From: Odontocerum albicorne | Taxonomy: Eukaryota > Arthropoda > Insecta > Trichoptera > Odontoceridae | Assembly: GCA_949825065.1 (NCBI GenBank) | Contig: OX463849.1 | Location: forward strand, 1 to 64,000 | Reading direction: 5' to 3' | DNA: 64,000 nucleotides | Part shown: positions 47,672 through 61,555 of the stretch, piece after piece | Numbering within the stretch: position 1 is the stretch's first letter | Layout of the letters: each line of letters begins with the position of its first letter | Notes under the pieces: model-generated | What the model was told of the DNA's origin: nothing | The model's database searches: none | The model's input: the letters and a program-made list of their open reading frames with translations, nothing else | Made by a program: the position numbers and the translations under genes

Positions 47672-48836
47672 CGTTGTCCCACTAAAAAATTCCTGTCGCG
47701 TTTCGACTGTAACTGTGTCTAGAAAAAAATAAATTGTCTATGTTTTGCACGTTTGCGCTAGGCACGCCGTCTCCTGTCATGTTCCGCGCGTGCGCCCTAG
47801 GCACGTCATCTCTCTGGCATGTTTCGCGCGTGCGCGCTAGGCACGCCGTATCCTGTCATGTTTCGCGCACTCGCGCTGACACGCCGTCTTTTGTCATGTT
47901 TCGCGCGTGCGCACTAGGCACGCCGTCTCTTATCATGTTTCGCGCGTGCGTGCTGACAAGCCGTTTTTTGTCATGTTTCACGCATGCGCGCTAGGCATTC
48001 TGTCTCCTGTCATGTTTCGCGCGTGCGCGCTAGGCACGACGTGTCCTGTCATATTTCGCGCATGCGCGCTAGACACCAATTCTTCTGTCATGTTTCGTGC
48101 GTGCGCACTAGTCACGGCGTCTTTTGTCATGTTTAGCGCGTGCGCGCTAGGCACGCCGTTTCCTGTCATGTTTCGCACGTGCGCGCTGGGCACGCCGTTT
48201 GCTGTCAACAAACAAACACCTGTCAATAATCGTTTTGTCGTTTTATGATGTATCGTTTTCCGTTTAAGTTGAATCATTGTTGAAATAAAATAAAAAAAAT
48301 GCATTTCTTCCGATTGTCATCATTATTATTTTTTTTTCGTGTCTTTTGGTTCAGTTCCTTGTTTATTTGAATGATTCTTTTATTCAGACGGAGGATATTA
48401 CGATTCGCCGTGGGAAAAAAATTCTCGAAAAATCAAATTATTCTTTGTTCTTACATATTTGAGCGTTGTCCCACTAAAAATTTCCTGTCGCATTTCGACT
48501 GTAACTGTGTCTAGAATAAAATTAATTGTCTATGTTTTGTGCGTGCGCGCTAGGCACGCCGTCTTCTGTCAACAAACAAACACCTGTCAATTATCGTTTT
48601 GACGTTTCATAATATATCGTTTCCCGTTTATGTTGATTCATTGTTAAAATAAAATAAAAAATAATGCATTTCCTCCGATTGTCATAATTATTATTATAAT
48701 TTTTTTTCTTCGTGTCTTTTGGCTCAGTTACTTGTTTATTTGAATGTTTGATTTATTCAGACGGAGGATACTACGATTCGGCGTGAGAAAAACATTCTCG
48801 AGAAATAAAAGTATTCCTGGTTTTTATATATTTGAG
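47672..48836 (-). repeat. Satellite unit R20, subtype T (1165 bp)
   Basis: It has TTTCACGCATGCG, and TTTCGCACGTGCGCGCTGGG, the latter shared with R16. Confidence 0.9.
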
Positions 48837-49972
48837 CGTTGTCCCACTAAAAAATTCCTGTCGCGTTTCGACTGTAACTGTGTCTAGAAAAAAATAAATT
48901 GTCTATGTTTTGCACGTTAGGCGAGGCACGCGCTAGGCACGCCGTCTCCTGTCATGTTCCGCGCGTGCGCCCTAAGCACGTCATCTCTCTGGCATGTTTC
49001 GCGCGTGCGCGCTAGGCACGCCGTATCCTGTCATGTTTCGCGCATTCGCGCTGACACGCCGTCTTTTGTCATGTTTCGCGCGTGCGCACTAGGCACGCCG
49101 TCTCTTATCATGTTTCGCGCGTGCGCGCTGACAAGCCGTTTTTTGTCATGTTTCGCGCATGCGCGCTAGGCATTCTGTCTCCTGTCATGTTTCGCGCGTG
49201 CGCGCTCGGCACGACGTGCCCTGTCATATTTCGCGCATGCGCGCTAGACATCAATTCTTCTGTCATGTTTCGTGCGTGCGCACTAGTCACGGCGTCTTTT
49301 GTCATGTTTAGCGCGTGCGCGCTAGGCACGCCGTTTGCTGTCAACAAACAAACACCTGTCAATAATCGTTTTGTCGTTTTATGATGTATCGTTTTCCGTT
49401 TAAGTTGAATCATTGTTGAAATAAAATAAAAAAAATGCATTTCTTCCGATTGTCATTATTATTATTTTTTTTTCGTGTCTTTTGGCTCAGTTCCTTGTTT
49501 ATTTGAACGATTCTTTTATTCAGACGGAGGATATTACGATTCGCCGTGGGAAAAAAATTCTCGAAAAATCAAATTATTCTTTGTTCTTATATATTTGAGC
49601 GTTGTCCCACTAAAAATTACCTGTCGCATTTCGACTGTAACTGTGTCTAGAAAAAAATTAATTGTCTATGTTTTGTGCGTGCGCGCTAGGCACGACGTCT
49701 TCTGTCAACAAACAAACACCTGTCAATTATCGTTTTGACGTTTCATAATATATCGTTTCCCGTTTATGTTAATTCATTGTTAAAATAAAAAAAAAAATAA
49801 TGCATTTCCTCCGATTGTCATTATTATTATCATTATTTTTTTTCTTCGTGTCCTTTGGCTCAGTTACTTGTTTATTTGAATGTTTCTTTTATTCAGACGG
49901 AGGATACTACGATTCGGCGTGAGAAAAAAATTCTCGAGAAATAAAAGTATTCCTGGTTTTTATATATTTGAG
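48837..49972 (-). repeat. Satellite unit R21, subtype S with 9-bp gain (1136 bp)
   Basis: With R22 it forms a 2301-bp S-T dimer that repeats R19-R20. Confidence 0.9.
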
Positions 49973-51137
49973 CGTTGTCCCACTAAAAAATTCCTGTCGC
50001 GTTTCGACTGTAACTGTGTCTAGAAAAAAATAAATTGTCTATGTTTTGCACGTTTGCGCTAGGCACGCCGTCTCCTGTCATGTTCCGCGCGTGCGCCCTA
50101 GGCACGTCATCTCTCTGGCATGTTTCGCGCGTGCGCGCTAGGCACGCCGTATCCTGTCATGTTTCGCGCACTCGCGCTGACACGCCGTCTTTTGTCATGT
50201 TTCGCGCGTGCGCACTAGGCACGCCGTCTCTTATCATGTTTCGCGCGTGCGTGCTGACAAGCCGTTTTTTGTCATGTTTCACGCATGCGCGCTAGGCATT
50301 CTGTCTCCTGTCATGTTTCGCGCGTGCGCGCTAGGCACGACGTGTCCTGTCATATTTCGCGCATGCGCGCTAGACACCAATTCTTCTGTCATGTTTCGTG
50401 CGTGCGCACTAGTCACGGCGTCTTTTGTCATGTTTAGCGCGTGCGCGCTAGGCACGCCGTTTCCTGTCATGTTTCGCGCGTGCGCGCTGGGCACGCCGTT
50501 TGCTGTCAACAAACAAACACCTGTCAATAATCGTTTTGTCGTTTTATGATGCATCGTTTTCCGTTTAAGTTGAATCATTGTTGAAATAAAATAAAAAAAA
50601 TGCATTTCTTCCGATTGTCATCATTATTATTTTTTTTTCGTGTCTTTTGGTTCAGTTCCTTGTTTATTTGAATGATTCTTTTATTCAGACGGAGGATATT
50701 ACGATTCGCCGTGGGAAAAAAATTCTCGAAAAATCAAATTATTCTTTGTTCTTACATATTTGAGCGTTGTCCCACTAAAAATTTCCTGTCGCATTTCGAC
50801 TGTAACTGTGTCTAGAATAAAATTAATTGTCTATGTTTTGTGCGTGCGCGCTAGGCACGCCGTCTTCTGTCAACAAACAAACACCTGTCAATTATCGTTT
50901 TGACGTTTCATAATATATCGTTTCCCGTTTATGTTGATTCATTGTTAAAATAAAATAAAAAATAATGCATTTCCTCCGATTGTCATTATTATTATCATCA
51001 TTTTTTTTCTTCGTGTCCTTTGGCTCAGTTACTTGTTTATTTGAATGTTTCTTTTATTCAGACGGAGGATACTACGATTCGGCGTGAGAAAAAAATTCTC
51101 GAGAAATAAAAGTATTCCTGGTTTTTATATATTTGAG
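49973..51137 (-). repeat. Satellite unit R22, subtype T (1165 bp)
   Basis: It has the T markers and TTATGATGCATCG near 50545, the latter shared with R24. Confidence 0.9.
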
Positions 51138-52302
51138 CGTTGTCCCACTAAAAAAACCCTGTCGCGTTTCGACTGTAACTGTGTCTAGAAAAAAATAAAT
51201 TGTCTATGTTTTGCACGTTTGCGCTAGGCACGCCGTCTCCTGTCATGTTCCGCGCGTGCGCCCTAGGCACGTCATCTCTCTGGCATGTTTCGCGCGTGCG
51301 CGCTAGGCACGCCGTATCCTGTCATGTTTCGCGCATTCGCGCTGACACGCCGTCTTTTGTCATGTTTCGCGCGTGCGCACTAGGCACGCCGTCTCTTATC
51401 ATGTTTCGCGCGTGCGCGCTGACAAGCCGTTTTTTGTCATGTTTCGCGCATGCGCGCTATGCATTCGGTCTCCTGTCATGTTTCGCGCGTGCGCGCTAGG
51501 CACGACGTGTCCTGTCATATTTCGCGCATGCGCGCTAGACATCAATTCTTCTGTCATGTTTCGTGCGTGCGCACTAGTCACGGCGTCTTTTGTCATGTTT
51601 AGCGCGTGCGCGCTAGGCACGCCGTTTCCTGTCATGTTTCGCGCGTGCGCGCTGGGCACGCCGTTTGCTGTCAACAAACAAACACCTGTCAATAATCGTT
51701 TTGTCGTTTTATGATGTATCGTTTTCCGTTTAAGTTGAATCATTGTTGAAATAAAATAAAAAAAATGCATTTCTTCCGATTGTCATCATTATTATTTTTT
51801 TTTCGTGTCTTTTGGCTCAGTTCCTTGTTTATTTGAATGATTCTTTTATTCAGACGGAGGATATTACGATTCGCCGTGGGAAAAAAATTCTCGAAAAATC
51901 AAATTATTCTTTGTTCTTACATATTTGAGCGTTGTCCCACTAAAAATTTCCTGTCGCATTTCGACTGTAACTGTGTCTAGAATAAAATTAATTGTCTATG
52001 TTTTGTGCGTGCGCGCTAGGCACGCCGTCTTCTGTCAACAAACAAACACCTGTCAATTATCGTTTTGACGTTTCATAATATATCGTTTCCCGTTTATGTT
52101 GATTCATTGTTAAAATAAAAAAAAAAATAATGCATTTCCTCCGATTGTCATTATTATTATCATCATTTTTTTTCTTCGTGTCCTTTGGCTCAGTTACTTG
52201 TTTATTTGAATGTTTCTTTTATTCAGACGGAGGATACTACGATTCGGCGTGAGAAAAAAATTCTCGAGAAATAAAAGTATTCCTGGTTTTTATATATTTG
52301 AG
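51138..52302 (-). repeat. Satellite unit R23, subtype X (1165 bp)
   Basis: It has the X marker and opens the X-T' dimer series (2330 bp). Confidence 0.9.
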
Positions 52303-53467
52303 CGTTGTCCCACTAAAAAAACCCTGTCGCGTTTCGACTGTAACTGTGTCTAGAAAAAAATAAATTGTCTATGTTTTGCACGTTTGCGCTAGGCACGCCG
52401 TCTCCTGTCATGTTCCGCGCGTGCGCCCTAGGCACGTCATCTCTCTGGCATGTTTCGCGCGTGCGCGCTAGGCACGCCGTATCCTGTCATGTTTCGCGCA
52501 TTCGCGCTGACACGCCGTCTTTTGTCATGTTTCGCGCGTGCGCACTAGGCACGCCGTCTCTTATCATGTTTCGCGCGTGCGTGCTGACAAGCCGTTTTTT
52601 GTCATGTTTCACGCATGCGCGCTAGGCATTCTGTCTCCTGTCATGTTTCGCGCGTGCGCGCTAGGCACGACGTGTCCTGTCATATTTCGCGCATGCGCGC
52701 TAGACACCAATTCTTCTGTCATGTTTCGTGCGTGCGCACTAGTCACGGCGTCTTTTGTCATGTTTAGCGCGTGCGCGCTAGGCACGCCGTTTCCTGTCAT
52801 GTTTCGCGCGTGCGCGCTGGGCACGCCGTTTGCTGTCAACAAACAAACACCTGTCAATAATCGTTTTGTCGTTTTATGATGCATCGTTTTCCGTTTAAGT
52901 TGAATCATTGTTGAAATAAAATAAAAAAAATGCATTTCTTCCGATTGTCATCATTATTATTTTTTTTTCGTGTCTTTTGGTTCAGTTCCTTGTTTATTTG
53001 AATGATTCTTTTATTCAGACGGAGGATATTACGATTCGCCGTGGGAAAAAAATTCTCGAAAAATCAAATTATTCTTTGTTCTTACATATTTGAGCGTTGT
53101 CCCACTAAAAATTTCCTGTCGCATTTCGACTGTAACTGTGTCTAGAATAAAATTAATTGTCTATGTTTTGTGCGTGCGCGCTAGGCACGCCGTCTTCTGT
53201 CAACAAACAAACACCTGTCAATTATCGTTTTGACGTTTCATAATATATCGTTTCCCGTTTATGTTGATTCATTGTTAAAATAAAATAAAAAATAATGCAT
53301 TTCCTCCGATTGTCATTATTATTATCATCATTTTTTTTCTTCGTGTCCTTTGGCTCAGTTACTTGTTTATTTGAATGTTTCTTTTATTCAGACGGAGGAT
53401 ACTACGATTCGGCGTGAGAAAAAAATTCTCGAGAAATAAAAGTATTCCTGGTTTTTATATATTTGAG
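52303..53467 (-). repeat. Satellite unit R24, X/T chimera T' (1165 bp)
   Basis: The first part has the X-like GCATTCGCGCTG and AAAACCCTG; the second part has T-like GTGCGTGCTGAC and TTTCACGCATGCG. Confidence 0.88.
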
Positions 53468-54632
53468 CGTTGTCCCACTAAAAAAACCCTGTCGCGTTTC
53501 GACTGTAACTGTGTCTAGAAAAAAATAAATTGTCTATGTTTTGCACGTTTGCGCTAGGCACGCCGTCTCCTGTCATGTTCCGCGCGTGCGCCCTAGGCAC
53601 GTCATCTCTCTGGCATGTTTCGCGCGTGCGCGCTAGGCACGCCGTATCCTGTCATGTTTCGCGCATTCGCGCTGACACGCCGTCTTTTGTCATGTTTCGC
53701 GCGTGCGCACTAGGCACGCCGTCTCTTATCATGTTTCGCGCGTGCGCGCTGACAAGCCGTTTTTTGTCATGTTTCGCGCATGCGCGCTATGCATTCGGTC
53801 TCCTGTCATGTTTCGCGCGTGCGCGCTAGGCACGACGTGTCCTGTCATATTTCGCGCATGCGCGCTAGACATCAATTCTTCTGTCATGTTTCGTGCGTGC
53901 GCACTAGTCACGGCGTCTTTTGTCATGTTTAGCGCGTGCGCGCTAGGCACGCCGTTTCCTGTCATGTTTCGCGCGTGCGCGCTGGGCACGCCGTTTGCTG
54001 TCAACAAACAAACACCTGTCAATAATCGTTTTGTGGTTTTATGATGTATCGTTTTCCGTTTAAGTTGAATCATTGTTGAAATAAAATAAAAAAAATGCAT
54101 TTCTTCCGATTGTCATCATTATTATTTTTTTTTCGTGTCTTTTGGCTCAGTTCCTTGTTTATTTGAATGATTCTTTTATTCAGACGGAGGATATTACGAT
54201 TCGCCGTGGGAAAAAAATTCTCGAAAAATCAAATTATTCTTTGTTCTTACATATTTGAGCGTTGTCCCACTAAAAATTTCCTGTCGCATTTCGACTGTAA
54301 CTGTGTCTAGAATAAAATTAATTGTCTATGTTTTGTGCGTGCGCGCTAGGCACGCCGTCTTCTGTCAACAAACAAACACCTGTCAATTATCGTTTTGACG
54401 TTTCATAATATATCGTTTCCCGTTTATGTTGATTCATTGTTAAAATAAAATAAAAAATAATGCATTTCCTCCGATTGTCATTATTATTATCATCATTTTT
54501 TTTCTTCGTGTCCTTTGGCTCAGTTACTTGTTTATTTGAATGTTTCTTTTATTCAGACGGAGGATACTACGATTCGGCGTGAGAAAAAAATTCTCGAGAA
54601 ATAAAAGTATTCCTGGTTTTTATATATTTGAG
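53468..54632 (-). repeat. Satellite unit R25, subtype X (1165 bp)
   Basis: It has the X marker and a private TTTTGTGGTTTTATG near 54031. Confidence 0.9.
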
Positions 54633-55797
54633 CGTTGTCCCACTAAAAAATTCCTGTCGCGTTTCGACTGTAACTGTGTCTAGAAAAAAATAAATTGTCT
54701 ATGTTTTGCACGTTTGCGCTAGGCACGCCGTCTCCTGTCATGTTCCGCGCGTGCGCCCTAGGCACGTCATCTCTCTGGCATGTTTCGCGCGTGCGCGCTA
54801 GGCACGCCGTATCCTGTCATGTTTCGCGCATTCGCGCTGACACGCCGTCTTTTGTCATGTTTCGCGCGTGCGCACTAGGCACGACGTCTCTTATCATGTT
54901 TCGCGCGTGCGTGCTGACAAGCCGTTTTTTGTCATGTTTCACGCATGCGCGCTAGGCATTCTGTCTCCTGTCATGTTTCGCGCGTGCGCGCTAGGCACGA
55001 CGTGTCCTGTCATATTTCGCGCATGCGCGCTAGACACCAATTCTTCTGTCATGTTTCGTGCGTGCGCACTAGTCACGGCGTCTTTTGTCATGTTTAGCGC
55101 GTGCGCGCTAGGCACGCCGTTTCCTGTCATGTTTCGCGCGTGCGCGCTGGGCACGCCGTTTGCTGTCAACAAACAAACACCTGTCAATAATCGTTTTGTC
55201 GTTTTATGATGTATCGTTTTCCGTTTAAGTTGAATCATTGTTGAAATAAAATAAAAAAAATGCATTTCTTCCGATTGTCATCATTATTATTTTTTTTTCG
55301 TGTCTTTTGGTTCAGTTCCTTGTTTATTTGAATGATTCTTTTATTCAGACGGAGGATATTACGATTCGCCGTGGGAAAAAAATTCTCGAAAAATCAAATT
55401 ATTCTTTGTTCTTACATATTTGAGCGTTGTCCCACTAAAAATTTCCTGTCGCATTTCGACTGTAACTGTGTCTAGAATAAAATTAATTGTCTATGTTTTG
55501 TGCGTGCGCGCTAGGCACGCCGTCTTCTGTCAACAAACAAACACCTGTCAATTATCGTTTTGACGTTTCATAATATATCGTTTCCCGTTTATGTTGATTC
55601 ATTGTTAAAATAAAATAAAAAATAATGCATTTCCTCCGATTGTCATTATTATTATCATCATTTTTTTTCTTCGTGTCCTTTGGCTCAGTTACTTGTTTAT
55701 TTGAATGTTTCTTTTATTCAGACGGAGGATACTACGATTCGGCGTGAGAAAAAAATTCTCGAGAAATAAAAGTATTCCTGGTTTTTATATATTTGAG
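54633..55797 (-). repeat. Satellite unit R26, X/T chimera T' (1165 bp)
   Basis: It is like R24 but starts AAAAAATTCCTG and has a private GGCACGACGTCTCTTATC near 54878. Confidence 0.88.
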
Positions 55798-56962
55798 CGT
55801 TGTCCCACTAAAAAAACCCTGTCGCGTTTCGACTGTAACTGTGTCTAGAAAAAAATAAATTGTCTATGTTTTGCACGTTTGCGCTAGGCACGCCGTCTCC
55901 TGTCATGTTCCGCGCGTGCGCCCTAGGCACGTCATCTCTCTGGCATGTTTCGCGCGTGCGCGCTAGGCACGCCGTATCCTGTCATGTTTCGCGCATTCGC
56001 GCTGACACGCCGTCTTTTGTCATGTTTCGCGCGTGCGCACTAGGCACGCCGTCTCTTATCATGTTTCGCGCGTGCGCGCTGACAAGCCGTTTTTTGTCAT
56101 GTTTCGCGCATGCGCGCTATGCATTCGGTCTCCTGTCATGTTTCGCGCGTGCGCGCTAGGCACGACGTGTCCTGTCATATTTCGCGCATGCGCGCTAGAC
56201 ATCAATTCTTCTGTCATGTTTCGTGCGTGCGCACTAGTCACGGCGTCTTTTGTCATGTTTAGCGCGTGCGCGCTAGGCACGCCGTTTCCTGTCATGTTTC
56301 GCGCGTGCGCGCTGGGCACGCCGTTTGCTGTCAACAAACAAACACCTGTCAATAATCTTTTTGTCGTTTTATGATGTATCGTTTTCCGTTTAAGTTGAAT
56401 CATTGTTGAAATAAAATAAAAAAAATGCATTTCTTCCGATTGTCATTATTATTATTTTTTTTTCGTGTCTTTTGGCTCAGTTCCTTGTTTATTTGAATGA
56501 TTCTTTTATTCAGACGGAGGATATTACGATTCGCCGTGGGAAAAAAATTCCCCAAAAATCAAATTATTCTTTGTTCTTACATATTTGAGCGTTGTCCCAC
56601 TAAAAATTTCCTGTCGCATTTCGACTGTAACTGTGTCTAGAATAAAATTAATTGTCTATGTTTTGTGCGTGCGCGCTAGGCACGCCGTCTTCTGTCAACA
56701 AACAAACACCTGTCAATTATCGTTTTGACGTTTCATAATATATCGTTTCCCGTTTATGTTGATTCATTGTTAAAATAAAATAAAAAATAATGCATTTCCT
56801 CCGATTGTCATAATTATTATTATAATTTTTTTTCTTCGTGTCTTTTGGCTCAGTTACTTGTTTATTTGAATGTTTGATTTATTCAGACGGAGGATACTAC
56901 GATTCGGCGTGAGAAAAACATTCTCGAGAAATAAAATTATTCCTGGTTTTTATATATTTGAG
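55798..56962 (-). repeat. Satellite unit R27, subtype X (1165 bp)
   Basis: It has the X marker and TTCCCCAAAAATC. It is the first unit of a three-unit block matching R3-R5. Confidence 0.9.
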
Positions 56963-58089
56963 CGTTGTCCCACTAAAAAATTCCTGTCGCGTTTCGACTG
57001 TAACTGTGTCTAGAAAAAAATAAATTGTCTATGTTTTGCACGTTTGCGCTAGGCACGCCGTCTCCTGTCATGTTCCGCGCGTGCGCCCTAAGCACGTCAT
57101 CTCTCTGGCATGTTTCGCGCGTGCGCGCTAGGCACGCCGTATCCTGTCATGTTTCGCGCATTCGCGCTGACACGCCGTCTTTTGTCATGTTTCGCGCGTG
57201 CGCACTAGGCACGCCGTCTCTTATCATGTTTCGCGCGTGCGCGCTGACAAGCCGTTTTTTGTCATGTTTCGCGCATGCGCGCTAGGCATTCTGTCTCCTG
57301 TCATGTTTCGCGCGTGCGCGCTCGGCACGACGTGCCCTGTCATATTTCGCGCATGCGCGCTAGACATCAATTCTTCTGTCATGTTTCGTGCGTGCGCACT
57401 AGTCACGGCGTCTTTTGTCATGTTTAGCGCGTGCGCGCTAGGCACGCCGTTTGCTGTCAACAAACAAACACCTGTCAATAATCGTTTTGTCGTTTTATGA
57501 TGTATCGTTTTCCGTTTAAGTTGAATCATTGTTGAAATAAAATAAAAAAAATGCATTTCTTCCGATTGTCATCATTATTATTTTTTTTTCGTGTCTTTTG
57601 GCTCAGTTCCTTGTTTATTTGAACGATTCTTTTATTCAGACGGAGGATATTTCGATTCGCCGTGGGAAAAAAATTCTCGAAAAATCAAATTATTCTTTGT
57701 TCTTATATATTTGAGCGTTGTCCCACTAAAAATTTCCTGTCGCATTTCGACTGTAACTGTGTCTAGAAAAAAATTAATTGTCTATGTTTTGTGCGTGCGC
57801 GCTAGGCACGCCGTCTTCTGTCAACAAACAAACACCTGTCAATTATCGTTTTGACGTTTCATAATATATCGTTTCCCGTTTATGTTAATTCATTGTTAAA
57901 ATAAAAAAAAAAAATAATGCATTTCCTCCGATTGTCATTATTATTATCATCATTTTTTTTCTTCGTGTCCTTTGGCTCAGTTACTTGTTTATTTGAATGT
58001 TTCTTTTATTCAGACGGAGGATACTACGATTCGGCGTGAGAAAAAAATTCTCGAGAAATAAAAGTATTCCTGGTTTTTGTATATTTGAG
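56963..58089 (-). repeat. Satellite unit R28, subtype S (1127 bp)
   Basis: It has GATATTTCGATTCG and ends TTTTTGTATATTTGAG, like R4. Confidence 0.9.
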
Positions 58090-59254
58090 CGTTGTCCCAC
58101 TAAAAAATTCCTGTCGCGTTTCGACTGTAACTGTGTCTAGAAAAAAATAAATTGTCTATGTTTTGCACGTTTGCGCTAGGCACGCCGTCTCCTGTCATGT
58201 TCCGCGCGTGCGCCCTAGGCACGTCATCTCTCTGGCATGTTTCGCGCGTGCGCGCTAGGCACGCCGTATCCTGTCATGTTTCGCGCACTCGCGCTGACAC
58301 GCCGTCTTTTGTCATGTTTCGCGCGTGCGCACTAGGCACGCCGTCTCTTATCATGTTTCGCGCGTGCGTGCTGACAAGCCGTTTTTTGTCATGTTTCGCG
58401 CATGCGCGCTAGGCATTCTGTCTCCTGTCATGTTTCGCGCGTGCGCGCTAGGCACGACGTGTCCTGTCATATTTCGCGCATGCGCGCTAGACACCAATTC
58501 TTCTGTCATGTTTCGTGCGTGCGCACTAGTCACGGCGTCTTTTGTCATGTTTAGCGCGTGCGCGCTAGGCACGCCGTTTCCTGTCATGTTTCGCGCGTGC
58601 GCGCTGGGCACGCCGTTTGCTGTCAACAAACAAACACCTGTCAATTATCGTTTTGTCGTTTTATGATGTATCGTTTTCCGTTTAAGTTGAATCATTGTTG
58701 AAATAAAATAAAAAAAATGCATTTCTTCCGATTGTCATTATTATTATTTTTTTTTCGTGTCTTTTGGCTCAGTTCCTTGTTTATTTGAATGATTCTTTTA
58801 TTCAGACGGAGGATATTACGATTAGCCGTGGGAAAAAAAATCTCGAAAAATCAAATTATTCTTTGTTCTTACATATTTGAGCGTTGTCCCACTAAAAATT
58901 TCCTGTCGCATTTCGACTGTAACTGTGTCTAGAATAAAATTAATTGTCTATGTTTTGTGCGTGCGCGCTAGGCACGCCGTCTTCTGTCAACAAACAAACA
59001 CCTGTCAATTATCGTTTTGACGTTTCATAATATATCGTTTCCCGTTTATGTTGATTCATTGTTAAAATAAAATAAAAAATAATGCATTTCCTCCGATTGT
59101 CATTATTATTATCATCATTTTTTTTCTTCGTGTCCTTTGGCTCAGTTACTTGTTTATTTGAATGTTTCTTTTATTCAGACGGAGGATACTACGATTCGGC
59201 GTGAGAAAAAAATTCTCGAGAAATAAAAGTATTCCTGGTTTTTATATATTTGAG
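58090..59254 (-). repeat. Satellite unit R29, subtype T (1165 bp)
   Basis: It has the T markers and ACGATTAGCCGTGGG, like R5. Confidence 0.9.
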
Positions 59255-60419
59255 CGTTGTCCCACTAAAAAAACCCTGTCGCGTTTCGACTGTAACTGTG
59301 TCTAGAAAAAAATAAATTGTCTATGTTTTGCACGTTTGCGCTAGGCACGCCGTCTCCTGTCATGTTCCGCGCGTGCGCCCTAGGCACGTCATCTCTCTGG
59401 CATGTTTCGCGCGTGCGCGCTAGGCACGCCGTATCCTGTCATGTTTCGCGCATTCGCGCTGACACGCCGTCTTTTGTCATGTTTCGCGCGTGCGCACTAG
59501 GCACGCCGTCTCTTATCATGTTTCGCGCGTGCGCGCTGACAAGCCGTTTTTTGTCATGTTTCGCGCATGCGCGCTATGCATTCGGTCTCCTGTCATGTTT
59601 CGCGCGTGCGCGCTAGGCACGACGTGTCCTGTCATATTTCGCGCATGCGCGCTAGACATCAATTCTTCTGTCATGTTTCGTGCGTGCGCACTAGTCACGG
59701 CGTCTTTTGTCATGTTTAGCGCGTGCGCGCTAGGCACGCCGTTTCCTGTCATGTTTCGCGCGTGCGCGCTGGGCACGCCGTTTGCTGTCAACAAACAAAC
59801 ACCTGTCAATAATCGTTTTGTCGTTTTATGATGTATCGTTTTCCGTTTAAGTTGAATCATTGTTGAAATAAAATAAAAAAAATGCATTTCTTCCGATTGT
59901 CATCATTATTATTTTTTTTTCGTGTCTTTTGGCTCAGTTCCTTGTTTATTTGAATGATTCTTTTATTCAGACGGAGGATATTACGATTCGCCGTGGGAAA
60001 AAAATTCTCGAAAAATCAAATTATTCTTTGTTCTTACATATTTGAGCGTTGTCCCACTAAAAATTTCCTGTCGCATTTCGACTGTAACTGTGTCTAGAAT
60101 AAAATTAATTGTCTATGTTTTGTGCGTGCGCGCTAGGCACGCCGTCTTCTGTCAACAAACAAACACCTGTCAATTATCGTTTTGACGTTTCATAATATAT
60201 CGTTTCCCGTTTATGTTGATTCATTGTTAAAATAAAATAAAAAATAATGCATTTCCTCCGATTGTCATAATTATTATTATAATTTTTTTTCTTCGTGTCT
60301 TTTGGCTCAGTTACTTGTTTATTTGAATGTTTGATTTATTCAGACGGAGGATACTACGATTCGGCGTGAGAAAAACATTCTCGAGAAATAAAAGTATTCC
60401 TGGTTTTTATATATTTGAG
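59255..60419 (-). repeat. Satellite unit R30, subtype X (1165 bp)
   Basis: It has the X marker with TTCTCGAAAAATC, so it follows R9 rather than R6 in this variant. Confidence 0.9.
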
Positions 60420-61555
60420 CGTTGTCCCACTAAAAAATTCCTGTCGCGTTTCGACTGTAACTGTGTCTAGAAAAAAATAAATTGTCTATGTTTTGCACGT
60501 TAGGCGAGGCACGCGCTAGGCACGCCGTCTCCTGTCATGTTCCGCGCGTGCGCCCTAAGCACGTCATCTCTCTGGCATGTTTCGCGCGTGCGCGCTAGGC
60601 ACGCCGTATCCTGTCATGTTTCGCGCATTCGCGCTGACACGCCGTCTTTTGTCATGTTTCGCGCGTGCGCACTAGGCACGCCGTCTCTTATCATGTTTCG
60701 CGCGTGCGCGCTGACAAGCCGTTTTTTGTCATGTTTCGCGCATGCGCGCTAGGCATTCTGTCTCCTGTCATGTTTCGCGCATGCGCGCTCGGCACGACGT
60801 GCCCTGTCATATTTCGCGCATGCGCGCTAGACATCAATTCTTCTGTCATGTTTCGTGCGTGCGCACTAGTCACGGCGTCTTTTGTCATGTTTAGCGCGTG
60901 CGCGCTAGGCACGCCGTTTGCTGTCAACAAACAAACACCTGTCAATAATCGTTTTGTCGTTTTATGATGTATCGTTTTCCGTTTAAGTTGAATCGTTGTT
61001 GAAATAAAATAAAAAAAATGCATTTCTTCCGATTGTCATCATTATTATTTTTTTTTCGTGTCTTTTGGCTCAGTTCCTTGTTTATTTGAACGATTCTTTT
61101 ATTCAGACGGAGGATATTACGATTCGCCGTGGGAAAAAAATTCTCGAAAAATCAAATTATTCTTTGTTCTTATATATTTGAGCGTTGTCCCACTAAAAAT
61201 TACCTGTCGCATTTCGACTGTAACTGTGTCTAGAAAAAAATTAATTGTCTATGTTTTGTGCGTGCGCGCTAGGCACGACGTCTTCTGTCAACAAACAAAC
61301 ACCTGTCAATTATCGTTTTGACGTTTCATAATATATCGTTTCCCGTTTATGTTAATTCATTGTTAAAATAAAAAAAAAAATAATGCATTTCCTCCGATTG
61401 TCATTATTATTATCATTATTTTTTTTCTTCGTGTCCTTTGGCTCAGTTACTTGTTTATTTGAATGTTTCTTTTATTCAGACGGAGGATACTACGATTCGG
61501 CGTGAGAAAAAAATTCTCGAGAAATAAAAGTATTCCTGGTTTTTATATATTTGAG
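60420..61555 (-). repeat. Satellite unit R31, subtype S with 9-bp gain (1136 bp)
   Basis: It has the GGCGAGGCACGC gain, as in R17, R19 and R21, and a private GAATCGTTGTTG near 60991. Confidence 0.9.
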
